Positions 48,561 to 59,050 of a stretch of DNA of 64,000 nt are shown piece by piece. The position numbers and the translations under genes are program-made. Positions within the stretch are counted from its first letter, which is position 1. Every line of letters begins with the position of its first letter. The notes under the pieces are model-generated. The model saw only the letters and a list, made by a program, of their open reading frames with translations. It searched no databases and was not told the origin of the DNA. The DNA comes from Pilatotrama ljubarskyi (lineage: Eukaryota; Basidiomycota; Agaricomycetes; Polyporales; Polyporaceae), in NCBI GenBank assembly GCA_022385805.1, contig MU277698.1, forward strand, positions 248,001-312,000, written 5' to 3'.

Positions 48561-49467
48561 TTAGTCTTTGCGCTTGTCCGAAATGCTGCCGGTCTTGGCG
48601 TTGAGCTCAGTCGCGAGTCTGTCGTACTCCTGCGCGTTCTGCTGTGCCTGCTTCTTCAAAATGTCTGCGGAGCGGCCACTTAGACTAGCAAGGAACGTAG
48701 TATATGTAGCCCGCTTACCGTAATCCTTGGTCTTCTCTTCCGCAGCGGCGAGCTTCGCCTTGAGGTCCTGTATCTGCTTAGCCTGGTCGCCCTTAGGAGA
48801 CTTGACAGTCTAGGAAGGAGTTCAGTGTGGGTCAAGAACGTCATCTGTATCAAGACATACTTCATTCTTCAGCTTGGCGTACTCCTCCTGGGTATGAATG
48901 AGGTCGAGGAGAATATAGAAGGTGCGAGTGAGGACGAGGGACAGGAAGAGGCAGAAGCCAGTAAGGTAGGTATTCCTCTGCGCACTGTTGGAAACCGTGT
49001 TACGACAATGATCCGGGAGACTGCTGCGGTATGACGTACTAGAACTTGCGGGCAGCCATGTTGGTCTCTGCCCGGACATCCTGCGCTCCTGAGCCGCTTG
49101 ACTTTGCGAGGTCGGCCTCGGCCGTCACTCTCCACATTCGTTGGACAGCATCCACAAAGAGAATTGCTATGAATCTAATGAGGGCAGCTACGATAAATGT
49201 CAAGTCTAGGCATCGCGCGACCAACTCACATGAAAGCGATTTTGACGCCATACGCGAGCTTGGCGATTATTGGGCTCTCCGAGAGGAAGTGGAAGAGCTT
49301 CTTGCGAACTATATGAGGAAGAGGCGCGACGAGGACACAGAAGGTGGCCATCTCCGCCGCGAGCAGCATGAACGTCAGGGTATAGCTGATTGGACACGGC
49401 GGCAGCACGCGACGTCAGCGACGAGCACAACATCTTCGTTGGCAAGGAGTACATACTATACAGTCAT
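48561..49467 (-). CDS. BAP31-like ER membrane protein (Yet family)
   Basis: Six exons on the minus strand: 49467-49457 (11 nt), 49385-49230, 49174-49040, 48984-48861, 48809-48719 and 48664-48561, giving 206 residues. Spliced, the start reads MTVYYTLTFMLLAAEM, matching the first helix of BAP31/Yet proteins, which supports the tiny first exon. Helices 2 and 3 are KIAFIFIAILFVDAVQRM and TYLTGFCLFLSLVLTRTFY, and RVTAEADL is also typical. The cytosolic tail is a coiled coil (AKQIQDLKAKLAAAEEKT, NAQEYDRLATELNAK). It ends SDKRKD, so the terminal KKxx retrieval signal is imperfect. The known role is in ER export, quality control and membrane contact for client membrane proteins. It diverges from UBP6 across 324 nt. 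Confidence 0.93.
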
Positions 49468-49791
49468 CTTGAATCCTGTTCTTGAGGAATGGACGAGAGA
49501 AGGGGATGGTGGTTGGATGTGGTGGTGGTCTGAGCGATGGAAGAGCGAGCAGAGGCTTTTAGCGGCGAGCACTGCGCACCACCGCGGCACCGCACTTGAC
49601 AGGAAACGCGTTCAGACCACGTCGCCCGCCACGACGTCATACCGGCGTCTCCGCAGCTCGGCCGGCCCGGACGGCCTCCTTCCGCATCTGGCGATTTGTC
49701 ATCGAGATCTGCTTTGCGCGCGCGTACGCGTACGCACTCAGACGCGTCAGGCTCTCCAGTGCACAACTTACCTTTCTCTCCTACTCCCACC
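49468..49791. promoter_or_regulatory. Divergent promoter, BAP31-like / UBP6
   Basis: The start codons of the two genes are 324 nt apart and point away from each other. The last 50 nt before UBP6 are pyrimidine-rich (CTTTCTCTCCTACTCCCACC). A palindrome-like GACGTC core lies near 49,632. No TATA box is seen. Confidence 0.6.
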
Positions 49792-51967
49792 ATGGCCCCC
49801 ATTTCCGTGAAAATCAAGCATGCAGGCAAGGTCCACGACGTTCAGCTCGACCCGGATCAGCCTGCGACCGTCTTCAAGGATGCTGTATACCAGTTGACCG
49901 GGGTACCGCCAGACCGCATGAAGGTCATGATCAAGGGTGGCATTCTGAAGGTATGCGTGTCTATCAAACCTGAAATGGTCTATTGCTCACCTATTACGCT
50001 TGCAGGATGATACCGACTGGCGGAAAGTGGGTCCCAAGGCTGTGAGTAACGCTTGTATTGGTGTACCCTGAGTACGTGCTGATTATACTGACCGCGAGCA
50101 GGGTCAGACGTTCATGGTGATCGGAGCTGCGGGAGAGCTGCCCAAGCCTCCAGAGACACCTATCAAGTTCCTGGAAGGTATGCCTCAGGCTTCTGCTTCT
50201 GCGAAGAAGATTGACCGACCAATCACCACCGAGCAGACATGGACGAGACCTCGTTGGCAGAGGCTGTAAGTGCAGCCCGGCTCTGCGCAGGAACTCGAAC
50301 GCTTACACATCTCTCGATAGCTTGCCATGCCGGTCGGATTGGTGAACTTGGGCAACACATGCTACATGAACGCCACTCTCCAGGCCATGCGTGCCATCCC
50401 CGAACTCCAGGTCGCTCTTCAAAAGTCGGTCTTCACTCTCGTCCATATCTCCCTTCCTTGGTTCTAAAGTTGACATTGGCGCGATAGCTCCACTCCTTCA
50501 GGGTTGCCCATGGCATTGCGGAATCTCTACACCAACATGGCCAAGACTACCGATAGCGTCACCCCTACCGCTTTCCTCGCTTCCCTCCGGCATGCCTTCC
50601 CCCAGTTTGCGGAACAAACGCGAGCCACTGGCTTGAAGGGCCTTTTGGGAGGTGGCTACGCGCAGCAAGGTAGCTTTGCTACCCGTCATATGCCTCTATG
50701 CGAATTCTAAACAGTCCACAGATGCGGAGGAATGCTGGGTGCAGCTCACAAACTCGCTAAAGGAGGTCCCAGGGCTCCCCGGCCCTTCTGGATCCAACGC
50801 ATCGAGCAAGTTCGTCGATCAGTACATGACCGGTGAGCTGCGGAGAGTGTGAGTTCCTATCTGGCATCACGCAAGCGAGAGGCTCACAGCCGCCCAGATT
50901 GAAGTGCGACGAGGCGCCGGATGAGCCCGAGTCAGTATCCTTCGAGAAGGTCCTCAAGATTTCGTGCAACATCTCGAACGCTGTGAACTACATGCAGCAA
51001 GGCATCATGGAGGTACGTCCATGCGTGTGTCTGCCCGCGCCCAGTTCGCCCTCAACGATCACGCCAGGCGCTTGATGGCAAGATCGAGAAACAATCTCCA
51101 TCGCTCGGGCGCGAAGCGGTATACACCTCGACCTCGCGCATGTCCCGCCTCCCCACCTATCTCACGGTCCACATGGTGCGCTTCGCGTGGAAGCGCGACA
51201 TCGGGAAGAAAGCGAAGGTCATGCGCCGCGTCAAGTTCCCGGTAGAGTACGACGCGCTGGAGATCGCGACGCCCGAGCTGAAAGAGAAGCTCCTCCCTGT
51301 GAGCCGCAAGCTCAAGGAGGTCGAGAAGGAGCGTGCGGAGCGCCGCAAGGTCCGCAAGCGCACCAAGGCCGCGCAGCCTGTGAAGGACAAGGAGGGCGAC
51401 GTGCAGATGGCTGACGCCAGTGCACCCGAGGCATCTTCGTCGAGTGGCGATGCTGCTGCTGCTGCGACAGCCGCGCCTGCGGAAGGTGAAGACAAGGGCA
51501 AGGCCGTCGCCGGAGCGGAGCTGGAGGACGAGAGCGTATACCGCGAACGGGAAGGCAAGGACCTCGAGGCGCTCATCCACCCTGACGTCAAGGCGGACGT
51601 GGGTGCGAGCACCACGGGCCAGTACGAGTTAGTCGGTGCGTCTCCACGTCCACCTTCCTCAGCGCCTCGTGTTGCCGCGTCATGATAGCTGACACCATAT
51701 CCCCTCGCAGCGATTGTGACGCACAAGGGAGCCGAGGCGGACGCAGGGCACTACATCGGCTTCGTCAAGAAGCGCGCGCTGCACGGCTCGCCCTTCGCAC
51801 CGGGCGCCGCCGCGGGGCCCGCGCCGGACGAGGACGACGAGGACTGGTACAAGTTCGACGACGACAAGGTGTCGATCTTCCCCGCCGAGAAGCTCGAGAC
51901 GCTCTCGGGCGGCGGCCAGGACGCGTCTGCGTACGTCCTGCTGTACAGGTCGCGGCCGCTCGTTTGA
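49792..51967 (+). CDS. UBP6: Proteasome-associated deubiquitinase Ubp6/USP14
   Basis: Ten exons: 49792-49950, 50006-50041, 50102-50177, 50237-50265, 50321-50424, 50488-50669, 50722-50848, 50898-51012, 51068-51635 and 51711-51967, giving 550 residues. Residues 1-75 are a ubiquitin-like domain (VKIKHAGKVHDVQLD, MKVMIKGGIL), which docks on the proteasome base. The C19 peptidase domain starts PVGLVNLGNTCYMNATLQ (catalytic Cys about 114), continues with DAEECW, and has the His box DAGHYIGFV (His about 479) and WYKFDDDKV. All catalytic residues are present. The enzyme trims ubiquitin chains from substrates at the 26S proteasome. A charged, Ala/Ser-rich insert (about residues 365-415) interrupts the domain. 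Exon 3 to 4 leaves MDETSLAEA, the usual linker. Confidence 0.96.
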
Positions 51968-53380
51968 GGGCTGTATGTTCCTGTGAGGGTGGCACCGGGA
52001 AGAAAGAATGTATCGGGGATCGCAGGATGTGACTGTACGGAATAATGTGTGATTCGCGATAGATCGTTGTGCATCGTGCTCATGTGTCGGCGGCTTGGTT
52101 GATTGTCTTCTCATCGACACGCCGAGTATCATATTCGCATGCTACGTCCACCTTGGTGAGCGGAAGCCTCGTGTGTTGTTTCTAGGCTCGTTGACTGTGC
52201 ATTTCACAGAATCAACATCGATCAGGATGGTTCGTCCCTCCCCATAAGCTTTATTCTGTTGTTCGCCTCGATATGCTGCACAGTAGTGGCGGAGGACGTC
52301 GAAGGCTATCCTCGCGCAGAGCTAATAAAGATTGCTGCAGGACCAGGGAGTACCAATAGATTCCTCCGCGAACGAGATCGCAAAACAGGACAGCCAGCAG
52401 TTGCGACAGACCGAGTCGGGCTCTGGCATAGTCTGGTGTGCGGCACAGCGTCTACCTCCCATCGCTGTGCACACTACTACCACGTCGTCAGGGCAATTTC
52501 CGCTCAAGCCAGTACACTGTTTCAAAGGATCTAAACCACCCGTTGTTGGTCCAATGAACGGCAGGACTGAGCCGATGATGTTCGATGTTTACCTCTCATG
52601 GCGAAAAGCCGCGCCGGCCGCTCAGCGCTCAGGTCGGCTCGGGCGTCTGAGGCTGGTGATGCTGATGACGGATATGCCCAGCGGCTCTACCAGTTGCGCA
52701 TTGTGTGTATGCCCGCAGGACCTCTAGAGACCCTACTGCGATACGTATGGATCATAATGCGATGGGCAGCAAGGTATGTACAGTATGTATAGCTATAAAG
52801 CAGGGGTATCAACTCACCCAGCCAAGTAGACATACCCGACATACCCTCGACGACGTGTCGCAAACGCTGGGGCTGTGCAGTCCTGCATTGGTGAAACGAC
52901 ATCGTCTTCCGCTGATTGCTGGGTGACCGGAAACAGTGTCCTATTTGGTAGCATGCGCCCCGCTCGGGCATATGGACATCTCACACTGCCCGGCGAGTCA
53001 TATCATGACGGATTTGTGGTCAGAATCGTTGACGCTATAACGCGTTTCAATATGGTTCTTCATCTGTTTATGTTGCAGGCTACTGGAGTATCACTACTCC
53101 AGTTCGTCAATGGCGGAGAGTCTCGCCGCCTCGGGTCCGTCTCACCCGGTGTTTGTCCATGTCTCGCCTTCGAATCTCCGGGCGACGAGGCCAAGCTAGG
53201 CCGTCTTGATGGCCTCTCGTGCGATCACCTCTACGGGAAGCGCGCGCGATGCAAAGGCTGCTGAGGGCAGTCCGGTGAGAGCGCGACCATCAGCGCCTCA
53301 TCCAGTGTTGGCCGACAGTCGCCGTGATGCCGCCGTGCGCACTCAGGACGCCAGGCCCTCCGACGCCGGCACCTCTGCAG
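51968..53380. other. Intergenic, no gene recognised
   Basis: About 1.4 kb between UBP6 and the GH18 TATA box. A plus-strand frame at 52875-53264 contains FGSMRPARAYGHLTL, vaguely like the FGSIRPP block of the paralogue A/B family, but the match is too short to support a relic. Confidence 0.5.
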
Positions 53381-53386
53381 TATAAA
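53381..53386 (+). promoter_or_regulatory. TATA box of the GH18 gene
   Basis: TATAAA lies 120 nt before the ATG at 53506 and is followed by a pyrimidine-rich leader containing TTCGTCTTCTTCTCC. Confidence 0.75.
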
Positions 53387-53505
53387 GAGGAGGGCAGGAC
53401 GGCCATGGATCCTCACCCCGCTTGGTTCGGTTGGTACTTCGTCTTCTTCTCCTACGCTTCCCTTTACATCTTCGCCTTTATACTACTTCGCCCTCTGGAT
53501 TAGGG

Positions 53506-54667
53506 ATGTTCTCCACGTCTTTCTCGCGTCTTTTCACCCTTTGCTCGGCGCTGGCGTCCTTGAGCGTTGGCTTCGCTGCCCCCCACGCCCGTCGCGCGCA
53601 GGTCCCTACTGGACCCAAGTTCGTCATCTACACCGACTCTGCGATCGGTGGCGGCACCGTCCTGCCTCCGCTTGAGCAAATTCAGGGCTTCAACGTTGTG
53701 TAAGCTCGCCCGCATACATTCAGCATAGACACGACGCTCACCCTTTGCCTTCAGCAACTTGGCCTTCCTGCTGACGACCGGTCCCGCCGACCAGGCCGCG
53801 AACTGGGCTGCGCTCCCTGCCGACCAACGTCAGCAGCTCAAGCAGCAGTACAACAGCGCGGGCGTGTCCCTTGTCGTGTCCGCATTCGGCGAGACGGAGC
53901 ACCCGACCTCGCAGGATCCGACAACGGTCGCGAACAACCTCGCGCAGTTCGTGCTTAACACGGACTTGGACGGCATCGACATTGACTACGAGGAGTTCGA
54001 GCTCGTCGTCCAGCAGCCCGGTGTCGGCGAGGCGTGGCTCACGACGCTGACGCAGACACTGCGCCAGCAGCTGCCTCAGGGCCAGTTTATCCTGAGCCAT
54101 GCTCGTGAGTGATGTGCTCTTCCGTCCTCGCAATCCGTTGCTGACACCACACAACAGCTGTCGGCCCTTGGTTCCAGCCCAGCTTCTGTCCCGGCGGCTG
54201 CTACCTGACCGTCGACAAGAACGTCGGCGCCTTGATCGATTGGGTACGTTGAGATTCAACAGATGTGTGGCTCGCGACTGACGTCTGCTTTCTTGCGCAG
54301 TACAACATCCAGTTCTACAACCGTTAGTGCCTAGCTACGCCTGTAGTACACCCTGGACTGACCTATGATCTCCACAGAATCGCCCAGCCCCGGCTACGAG
54401 GACTGCAACACCCTCCTCAACAGTGCGGGTGGCTCCTCGATCTTTGAGATTCAGAAGTCAGGCGTCGACGTCAACAAGCTGGTCATCGGCAAGCCCGGAA
54501 CGACCGCCGACATCACCAACGGTGGCTTCATCGACCCCGCGACGCTCGGCACGTGCGTCCAGCAGGCCGTCGCTGGTGGCTGGAACGCGGGTGTCATGGC
54601 GTTCCAGTTCCCCCACGCGGATGTCAACTGGATCACTGCCGTCAAGGGCTCCTCCTTTGCCGCCTGA
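53506..54667 (+). CDS. Secreted glycoside hydrolase family 18 (chitinase-like)
   Basis: Five exons: 53506-53699, 53755-54104, 54158-54243, 54301-54322 (22 nt) and 54378-54667, giving 313 residues. A signal peptide is clear (LFTLCSALASLSVGFAAP), followed by a basic ARRAQ that could be a processing site. The barrel strands include KFVIYTDSA, VNLAFLLTTG, VSLVVSAFG and the catalytic signature LDGIDIDYEEFE, with the acid Glu at about residue 144. Later strands are FILSHAPVGPWFQP, QFYN and GVMAFQFPHADVNW. GH18 enzymes cleave beta-1,4-GlcNAc bonds in chitin or N-glycans by substrate-assisted catalysis. The compact size and the GPWFQP and QFYN motifs resemble fungal chitinase or endo-beta-N-acetylglucosaminidase types without a carbohydrate-binding module; which one is not decided. 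The protein is presumably extracellular. Confidence 0.93.
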
Positions 54668-56188
54668 GCAAACACGCGAGAAATGACGACGCCGGGCTCG
54701 CCCGTAGACCTCGCGGGCCCCACGAGAATATGTAGTATTGTCTAATGACCACTCACGACCACGATATGTATGAGTAGGAGTAGTCACGAGTAACGAAGCC
54801 AACCTTACTGCGGGCGCATGCCCATACTACAGTTTGTGTGAATGCGTGCGCAGAAGAGCGCCTTGATATCTGCGGCTTATCGTGTTGAGGGGTCCATACA
54901 ACGTCCATGCTCACTGCTCGCCGGGGCGCGCGAAGGCAGCTCCACGATCGGCCTTATCTTGCGCACTGGCATGGCCGGCCACGAAAGCGAGGCGGAATGG
55001 CGAGGGTTTCTAGTAGGCCTGGGAGCCTGACGGATCCGGGGCCCGAGGATCCTTGATGACATGGGCCGCATGCTGTCAGCGATGAGTGCAAGTAAGGAAT
55101 GTGGCTTCCATCGTCTTGGTTCCAGGCTGTTTGCAAATCGGCGACGCCGTGAGTTACTCCTGCCAATGTTGAACTTAGGACCCTGGTCTCCACTCGCGCT
55201 GAAGTCCTCATGTTCCCCCTCACCATATGTCGGTGGCGGGATAACCTCTCTTGCATCGCTGCTCATACCCTAGATACCCTAGGCGAGCTACAGCCTATAC
55301 AGTCTTCGAGTTGCGATCTGCAGTCGAGAGGCAATAGTGGCGTCGTACTAGACCTCCGAGTTCGTGCCGGCAGCAATCTGGGTATCCCCGGCCTTCCGAT
55401 GCGCCGAAGGCGAGGACAAAAGAGTGAATTGAACAGGTTCTTGGCAAGGCTGCGCAGATACGAAACTCCGCACGATGGCTTCTATCAGAGCGGCCATCTG
55501 GAAGATGTTGTTCCTGCATCAGGCATGGGATCAAGCACAAGAGGAGAGGCGTTCGAAAGAGGCAAGGAAGATGGGCAATTCTGCGAAGTTACCCACACGA
55601 CCAAACAGCTGCAAACACCCATCTGCACCAACCTCGGCCTGGACTCTTCCGACACTTCGTCTCGCCACGAGTGTCCCTCGCCCTTCATATGCATATTCTC
55701 GCCACCGCTGCCACCGTCTCAGGCCGTATAGGCTCCAGGAATCGCCCATGTGTGCCGCAGTTTGCCAGCTGGCGCCAGCCTCTGCACCTTCGTACACCGG
55801 TGCACCGAGTTACTAGTAGCTGAGGGCACACCCAGAACTCGTGGCGTTGATCCTGCACAACGGAGCCTATTGCCCCCACCGTCCCCCCCGCTGAGCCTCC
55901 ATATGATCCGTTGCTTCTCTGATTATCTTCCTGCACAATCGCGGAATGGCACGCCTTCGGAGGCATTTGAGATGCGTCGTGCCGCGTCATCTGCCGTCGT
56001 TTGAACATAGGAAGACCCCTCTGGCGTACCTGGTCGGGCGGCCATCGATGCGCCCAATTCGAAGTCAGCCGAGTACAACAAAAACGAGGCGTGCATGGCG
56101 ATACAGAATGGGCAACGCCTTTGTGGAGGCCTGCCCGGTCAGCCGCACGGGTGGCTTCGGCAGTCGCCGGTGGCTAACCGCCTCGAGG
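54668..56188. other. Intergenic, no gene recognised
   Basis: About 1.5 kb. Minus-strand frames at 55685-56008 and 55531-55797 contain short protein-like stretches but no domain or closing exon chain. Confidence 0.5.
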
Positions 56189-56196
56189 TATATAAA
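56189..56196 (+). promoter_or_regulatory. TATA box of the spliced unknown locus
   Basis: TATATAAA is followed by a CT-rich leader (56,200-56,260) with no ATG, exactly the promoter layout of other genes in the window. It is the main evidence that a transcript starts near 56,220 on the plus strand. Confidence 0.7.
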
Positions 56197-57157
56197 CTCC
56201 CCTCCTCGCCCGTCTGCTCTTCCCTCAGAACCTTCATCACCACTCCTCTGACCTCGGGAAATCCTTCGCTCGAGCAGCCGCGCTAGCCTCAACGGCGAGC
56301 GCGGCAACACCTGCTCTCGCTCCTCCGGTGCGTTGCCTCTCCATCGTTCGCCTTCGTTGACCTCGAAGTCGTCTCATCCGTGCCTAGCGGGGTAGGAAAC
56401 TCGGACGCGTGCGGTCTGCGCCTCTGGCCCCGGACTGTGAGTGCCCTCCATCTCGCCACCACGTTCCCTCACTGACGCCACCTCCATTCAGCGACATGCC
56501 TTATGTCCCCACAGGTCTTCAAGTTCCGCTTCGGCGACCGGCGGTGGCCGTTTACGGCCGCCGAGGATCTGGTACAGGTTCTCCCAGTCCGACAGCTCGC
56601 GTAATGCAGCGTGTTCGCACTGGGCCCTTGGCGCGAGCCCCCTAGAGGCTGCCGGATCGTCCGCCGTCCCCCTCGCGGGTCGGCGGGCAAAGAAGCGCCT
56701 AAATTGGGACCAACGTAACCTTTGGGGAGCCGGCACCGTGTTCGCTCGCGAACGTCGGTCTCCTCCATTGGGCCGCGGTCCCGGTCGGTTCATCCGACCA
56801 CCGCTAGCTGGACCCTCTGGGGAAGGCGGCGTGCAAGGCTTCGGCCATAACTCTTCGGTTCGCGCCACCGCGCCCAAGCACATCGAGCTCGCCAACGGTC
56901 GACGCGACGCAGAAACGCTATCACCCTCAAGGTTAACTTATTTTTATTTATATCCGCCACCACTATGCACCGCGACAAGCTTATGCGGCCCATAACGACG
57001 ACGACACGGGCGATTATGACTTATCAACATTAATATCCACCTTCCAGGAGGGGGCTCCGTGAGTAAACGCCTCATGCCTAGCATGCGATGCGGTCGCACG
57101 CCCCTCCTTGCCGACACTCTTGCCGTAATGGAGATCAAGACAGAGGACATCAAGAGG

Positions 57158-57266
57158 CTGCAACTACGTGTGAGCGTAGTTGCAGGGTAGTTCCCCGGGA
57201 TAGCGCAGGCCTCATCGTGGCCCCGGGGTTTAGTACCCGCCTCACGGCGGGGAAGCCAACTGCGCT
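57158..57266 (+). ncRNA. Candidate HDV-like ribozyme, copy 1, with 5' hairpin
   Basis: All elements are read from the sequence. A hairpin of 11 pairs (57158-57168 with 57175-57185) is followed by P1 5' CCCCGGG (57193-57199), a 2-nt J1/2 (AT), P2 5' AGCGCAG (57202-57208), P3 GCC/GGC around a 7-nt loop TCATCGT (57209-57221), P1 3' CCCGGGG (57222-57228), a 7-nt joiner, P4 CCCGCC/GGCGGG with a 4-nt loop (57236-57251), J4/2 GAAGCCAA (57252-57259) and P2 3' CTGCGCT (57260-57266). Order, lengths and lack of extra bases match the nested double pseudoknot of the HDV-like class, including CCAA in J4/2 where the family has a catalytic C followed by NAA. Predicted cleavage would be before 57193. The first P1 base is C rather than the usual G, and P1.1 is weak, so activity is uncertain. 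Confidence 0.55.
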
Positions 57267-57470
57267 CGGACCCTCCTCGACCACTCGCCTACTCTGAGGG
57301 TCCACAGCGCTTGGTAGGCGCGACTCATGTACGTCCATCCCCTTCTTTGACGTCTGCCGTATCGCTGACGATCTCGTCGCCTTGCAGTCTTGGTCGCGCC
57401 AATGACCTTAAGCAGCCCCGCGGGCTCGCGACCATCCTGTGTGCCTCAAGACAACGTGTGCGTCAAGCGG

Positions 57471-57580
57471 CTGCGACTACGTTCCCGCGTAGTCGCAGGG
57501 TATTTCCCCGGGGATAGCGCAGGCCTTATCGTGGCCCCCGGGTCTATTACCCGCCTCACGGTGGGGAAGCCAACTGCGCT
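57471..57580 (+). ncRNA. Candidate HDV-like ribozyme, copy 2, with 5' hairpin
   Basis: Same plan as copy 1, 314 nt downstream: hairpin 57471-57481 with 57488-57498, P1 CCCGGGG/CCCCGGG (57507-57513 with 57536-57542), J1/2 AT, P2 AGCGCAG/CTGCGCT (57516-57522 with 57574-57580), P3 57523-57535 with loop TTATCGT, P4 CCCGCC/GGTGGG (57550-57565) and J4/2 GAAGCCAA (57566-57573). Compared with copy 1, the fourth P1 pair is flipped from C-G to G-C, one pair of the upstream hairpin changes from A-T to G-C, and one P4 pair changes from G-C to G-U. All keep pairing. The joiners differ freely. A coding alternative exists: the frame DSAGLIVAPGSITRLTVGKP is open here. Confidence 0.55.
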
Positions 57581-58103
57581 CAGGGGACCCTCTTCGTCCT
57601 CCGCACTATCATCGTCAACCCCGCGCTCGAAGCGGGGCGGCCTATCCGCGCCTCACCGCGCGCTCTGGGCCCCACCCAACCGTCTTCGTAACCGAAGCCC
57701 ATGCCCCGCGTCGGTCGACGTGTGCACCGTGAGTCCCATCGCCGTCCCACCTCGACGCTCACCCTTAGCTTCGCTTGCTCTCCCCAGACGCCGTCAGGCC
57801 GCTCGACGACCCCCACCAGACGCGAAAATCGTACGTCGCCCCGTCGGTTCTACCGTCCATATCTGCAGACGCTTACTCCTTCTCGCATATAGGTAACGTC
57901 ACCGGTCGTCCAGACCCGCGCGCAGCGACGACGCCATACGATGGCGTAGCGCAACGGTCCACGCGGCGCCCGCGTCGCCTGGTGATAGCCCTAAACAGGC
58001 TCGGCGGCGCGCGCGCCGCATTGTAGGAGTTAACATGGACGACGTACGTGGCCGTACTCAATCTTCTGGCCATACGTCAAGCTGACCTTCTCGGGTTCTC
58101 TAG

Positions 58104-59050
58104 CGGTGACCGTTCTCGACCTCTACCGCATCGCTCCGACTGGACACGACCTGGGCCGCGCCGGTACGTCCTATCCTTCATCGTTCGACGACAGACCCCT
58201 CCTGCAGAGTTCGACGGTGCGTGCCTCAAGTCTATGACCGACCGCTGGCAGCACTTGTTCTTCCTGGTCGCGGTGAAGACCGCTTTCGTCCGGACGGCGT
58301 GCATCAAAGCCGATGAAAACAGCTCGTCCGCGCGCGCGCGTGGGCAGCGCTGTGCCTTTCAGTGATCCCATAAGTTCTTCGACCCTCGCGCGACGTTCTT
58401 GCCTCTCATGTACATTAGTCATGGGTCGATCAATACACGCGTATTCGCTGGCCACGACTTCCTTTGTGTCCGATGCTTGTCGAGTCAGCCAAACGATACA
58501 AACCGCGACGTGCTAGTCCTCGTTCCTGTCCGCTCTGCTTTGTCGGAAGCCGACCGGTGGGACGCCACGGTAGCCGGCGCTCTCTATCGACATCCACTCA
58601 CTCGCATCGATGAAGGCGCGTCGGATGCCACGGCGCTTCAGTGTCTCTTAGAGATGTTGGCGTTGCTAGGCATCTCCACCAGCATAACAAGCGCATCCAT
58701 TGTAATGCGTCGCTCTGTGAAGGGAGGGTTCACTCAGTCCTCACGCGTGCGTACGCCGGAGGTACGCTACACGACAGGGACATTCCAACCTGGTTCGTCT
58801 GCAAAATGGAGGCGACATCACTCCCCCGATTATTCCCCGTGCGCATCGTGTTGAAGAGCACTACTATATTGCAATTACATCGAGAATGTCGACTATACTC
58901 CAAATCGTACACGTAGTCCGTCACAACATCGAGTCGTCAGAAATCGTACAAGGGATCGTGAGAACAGAGAGGAGCACCGAGAACGAGGACGGACAGGGAC
59001 AGTGTATGCCGTGGTTGATTTTGCAGGGGACGACAACGAACGAGTCCGGT
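58104..59050. other. 3' part of the unknown locus, then intergenic
   Basis: Plus-strand frames near 58,235-58,360 and 58,385-58,660 look protein-like and may be the last exons of the preceding locus. From about 58,900 to the stop codon of the Ish1-type gene nothing is recognised. Confidence 0.4.

Larger units (their letters stand above)
56220..58900 (+). other. Spliced-looking transcription unit of unknown product
   Basis: Downstream of a good TATA box four sequences have all the marks of introns of this genome: 56437-56491, 57329-57387, 57729-57787 and 58044-58103, each 55-60 nt, with GTGAGT or GTACGT donors, CTGAC or CTCAC branch sites and YAG acceptors. No single reading frame links the exons convincingly. 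Protein-like pieces appear in different frames, for example FKFRFGDRRWPFTAAEDLV near 56,515, KRLNWDQRNLWGAG near 56,690, HQTRKSYVAPSVLPSISAD near 57,815, and MTDRWQHLFFLVAVK near 58,235. The unit contains the two candidate ribozymes described separately. It may be a new protein gene, a decayed gene or transposon, or a long non-coding RNA. Confidence 0.5.

Noticed and set aside
52875..53264. Possible relic of the paralogue A/B family (FGSMRPARAYGHLTL)
   Set aside because: Only about 15 residues resemble the family and neighbouring conserved blocks are missing.
56600..56705. A third ribozyme-like fold near GGCGC...GCGCC
   Set aside because: Outer pairing exists but the P1/P3/P4 order and J4/2 are not matched and there is no similarity to the two copies.
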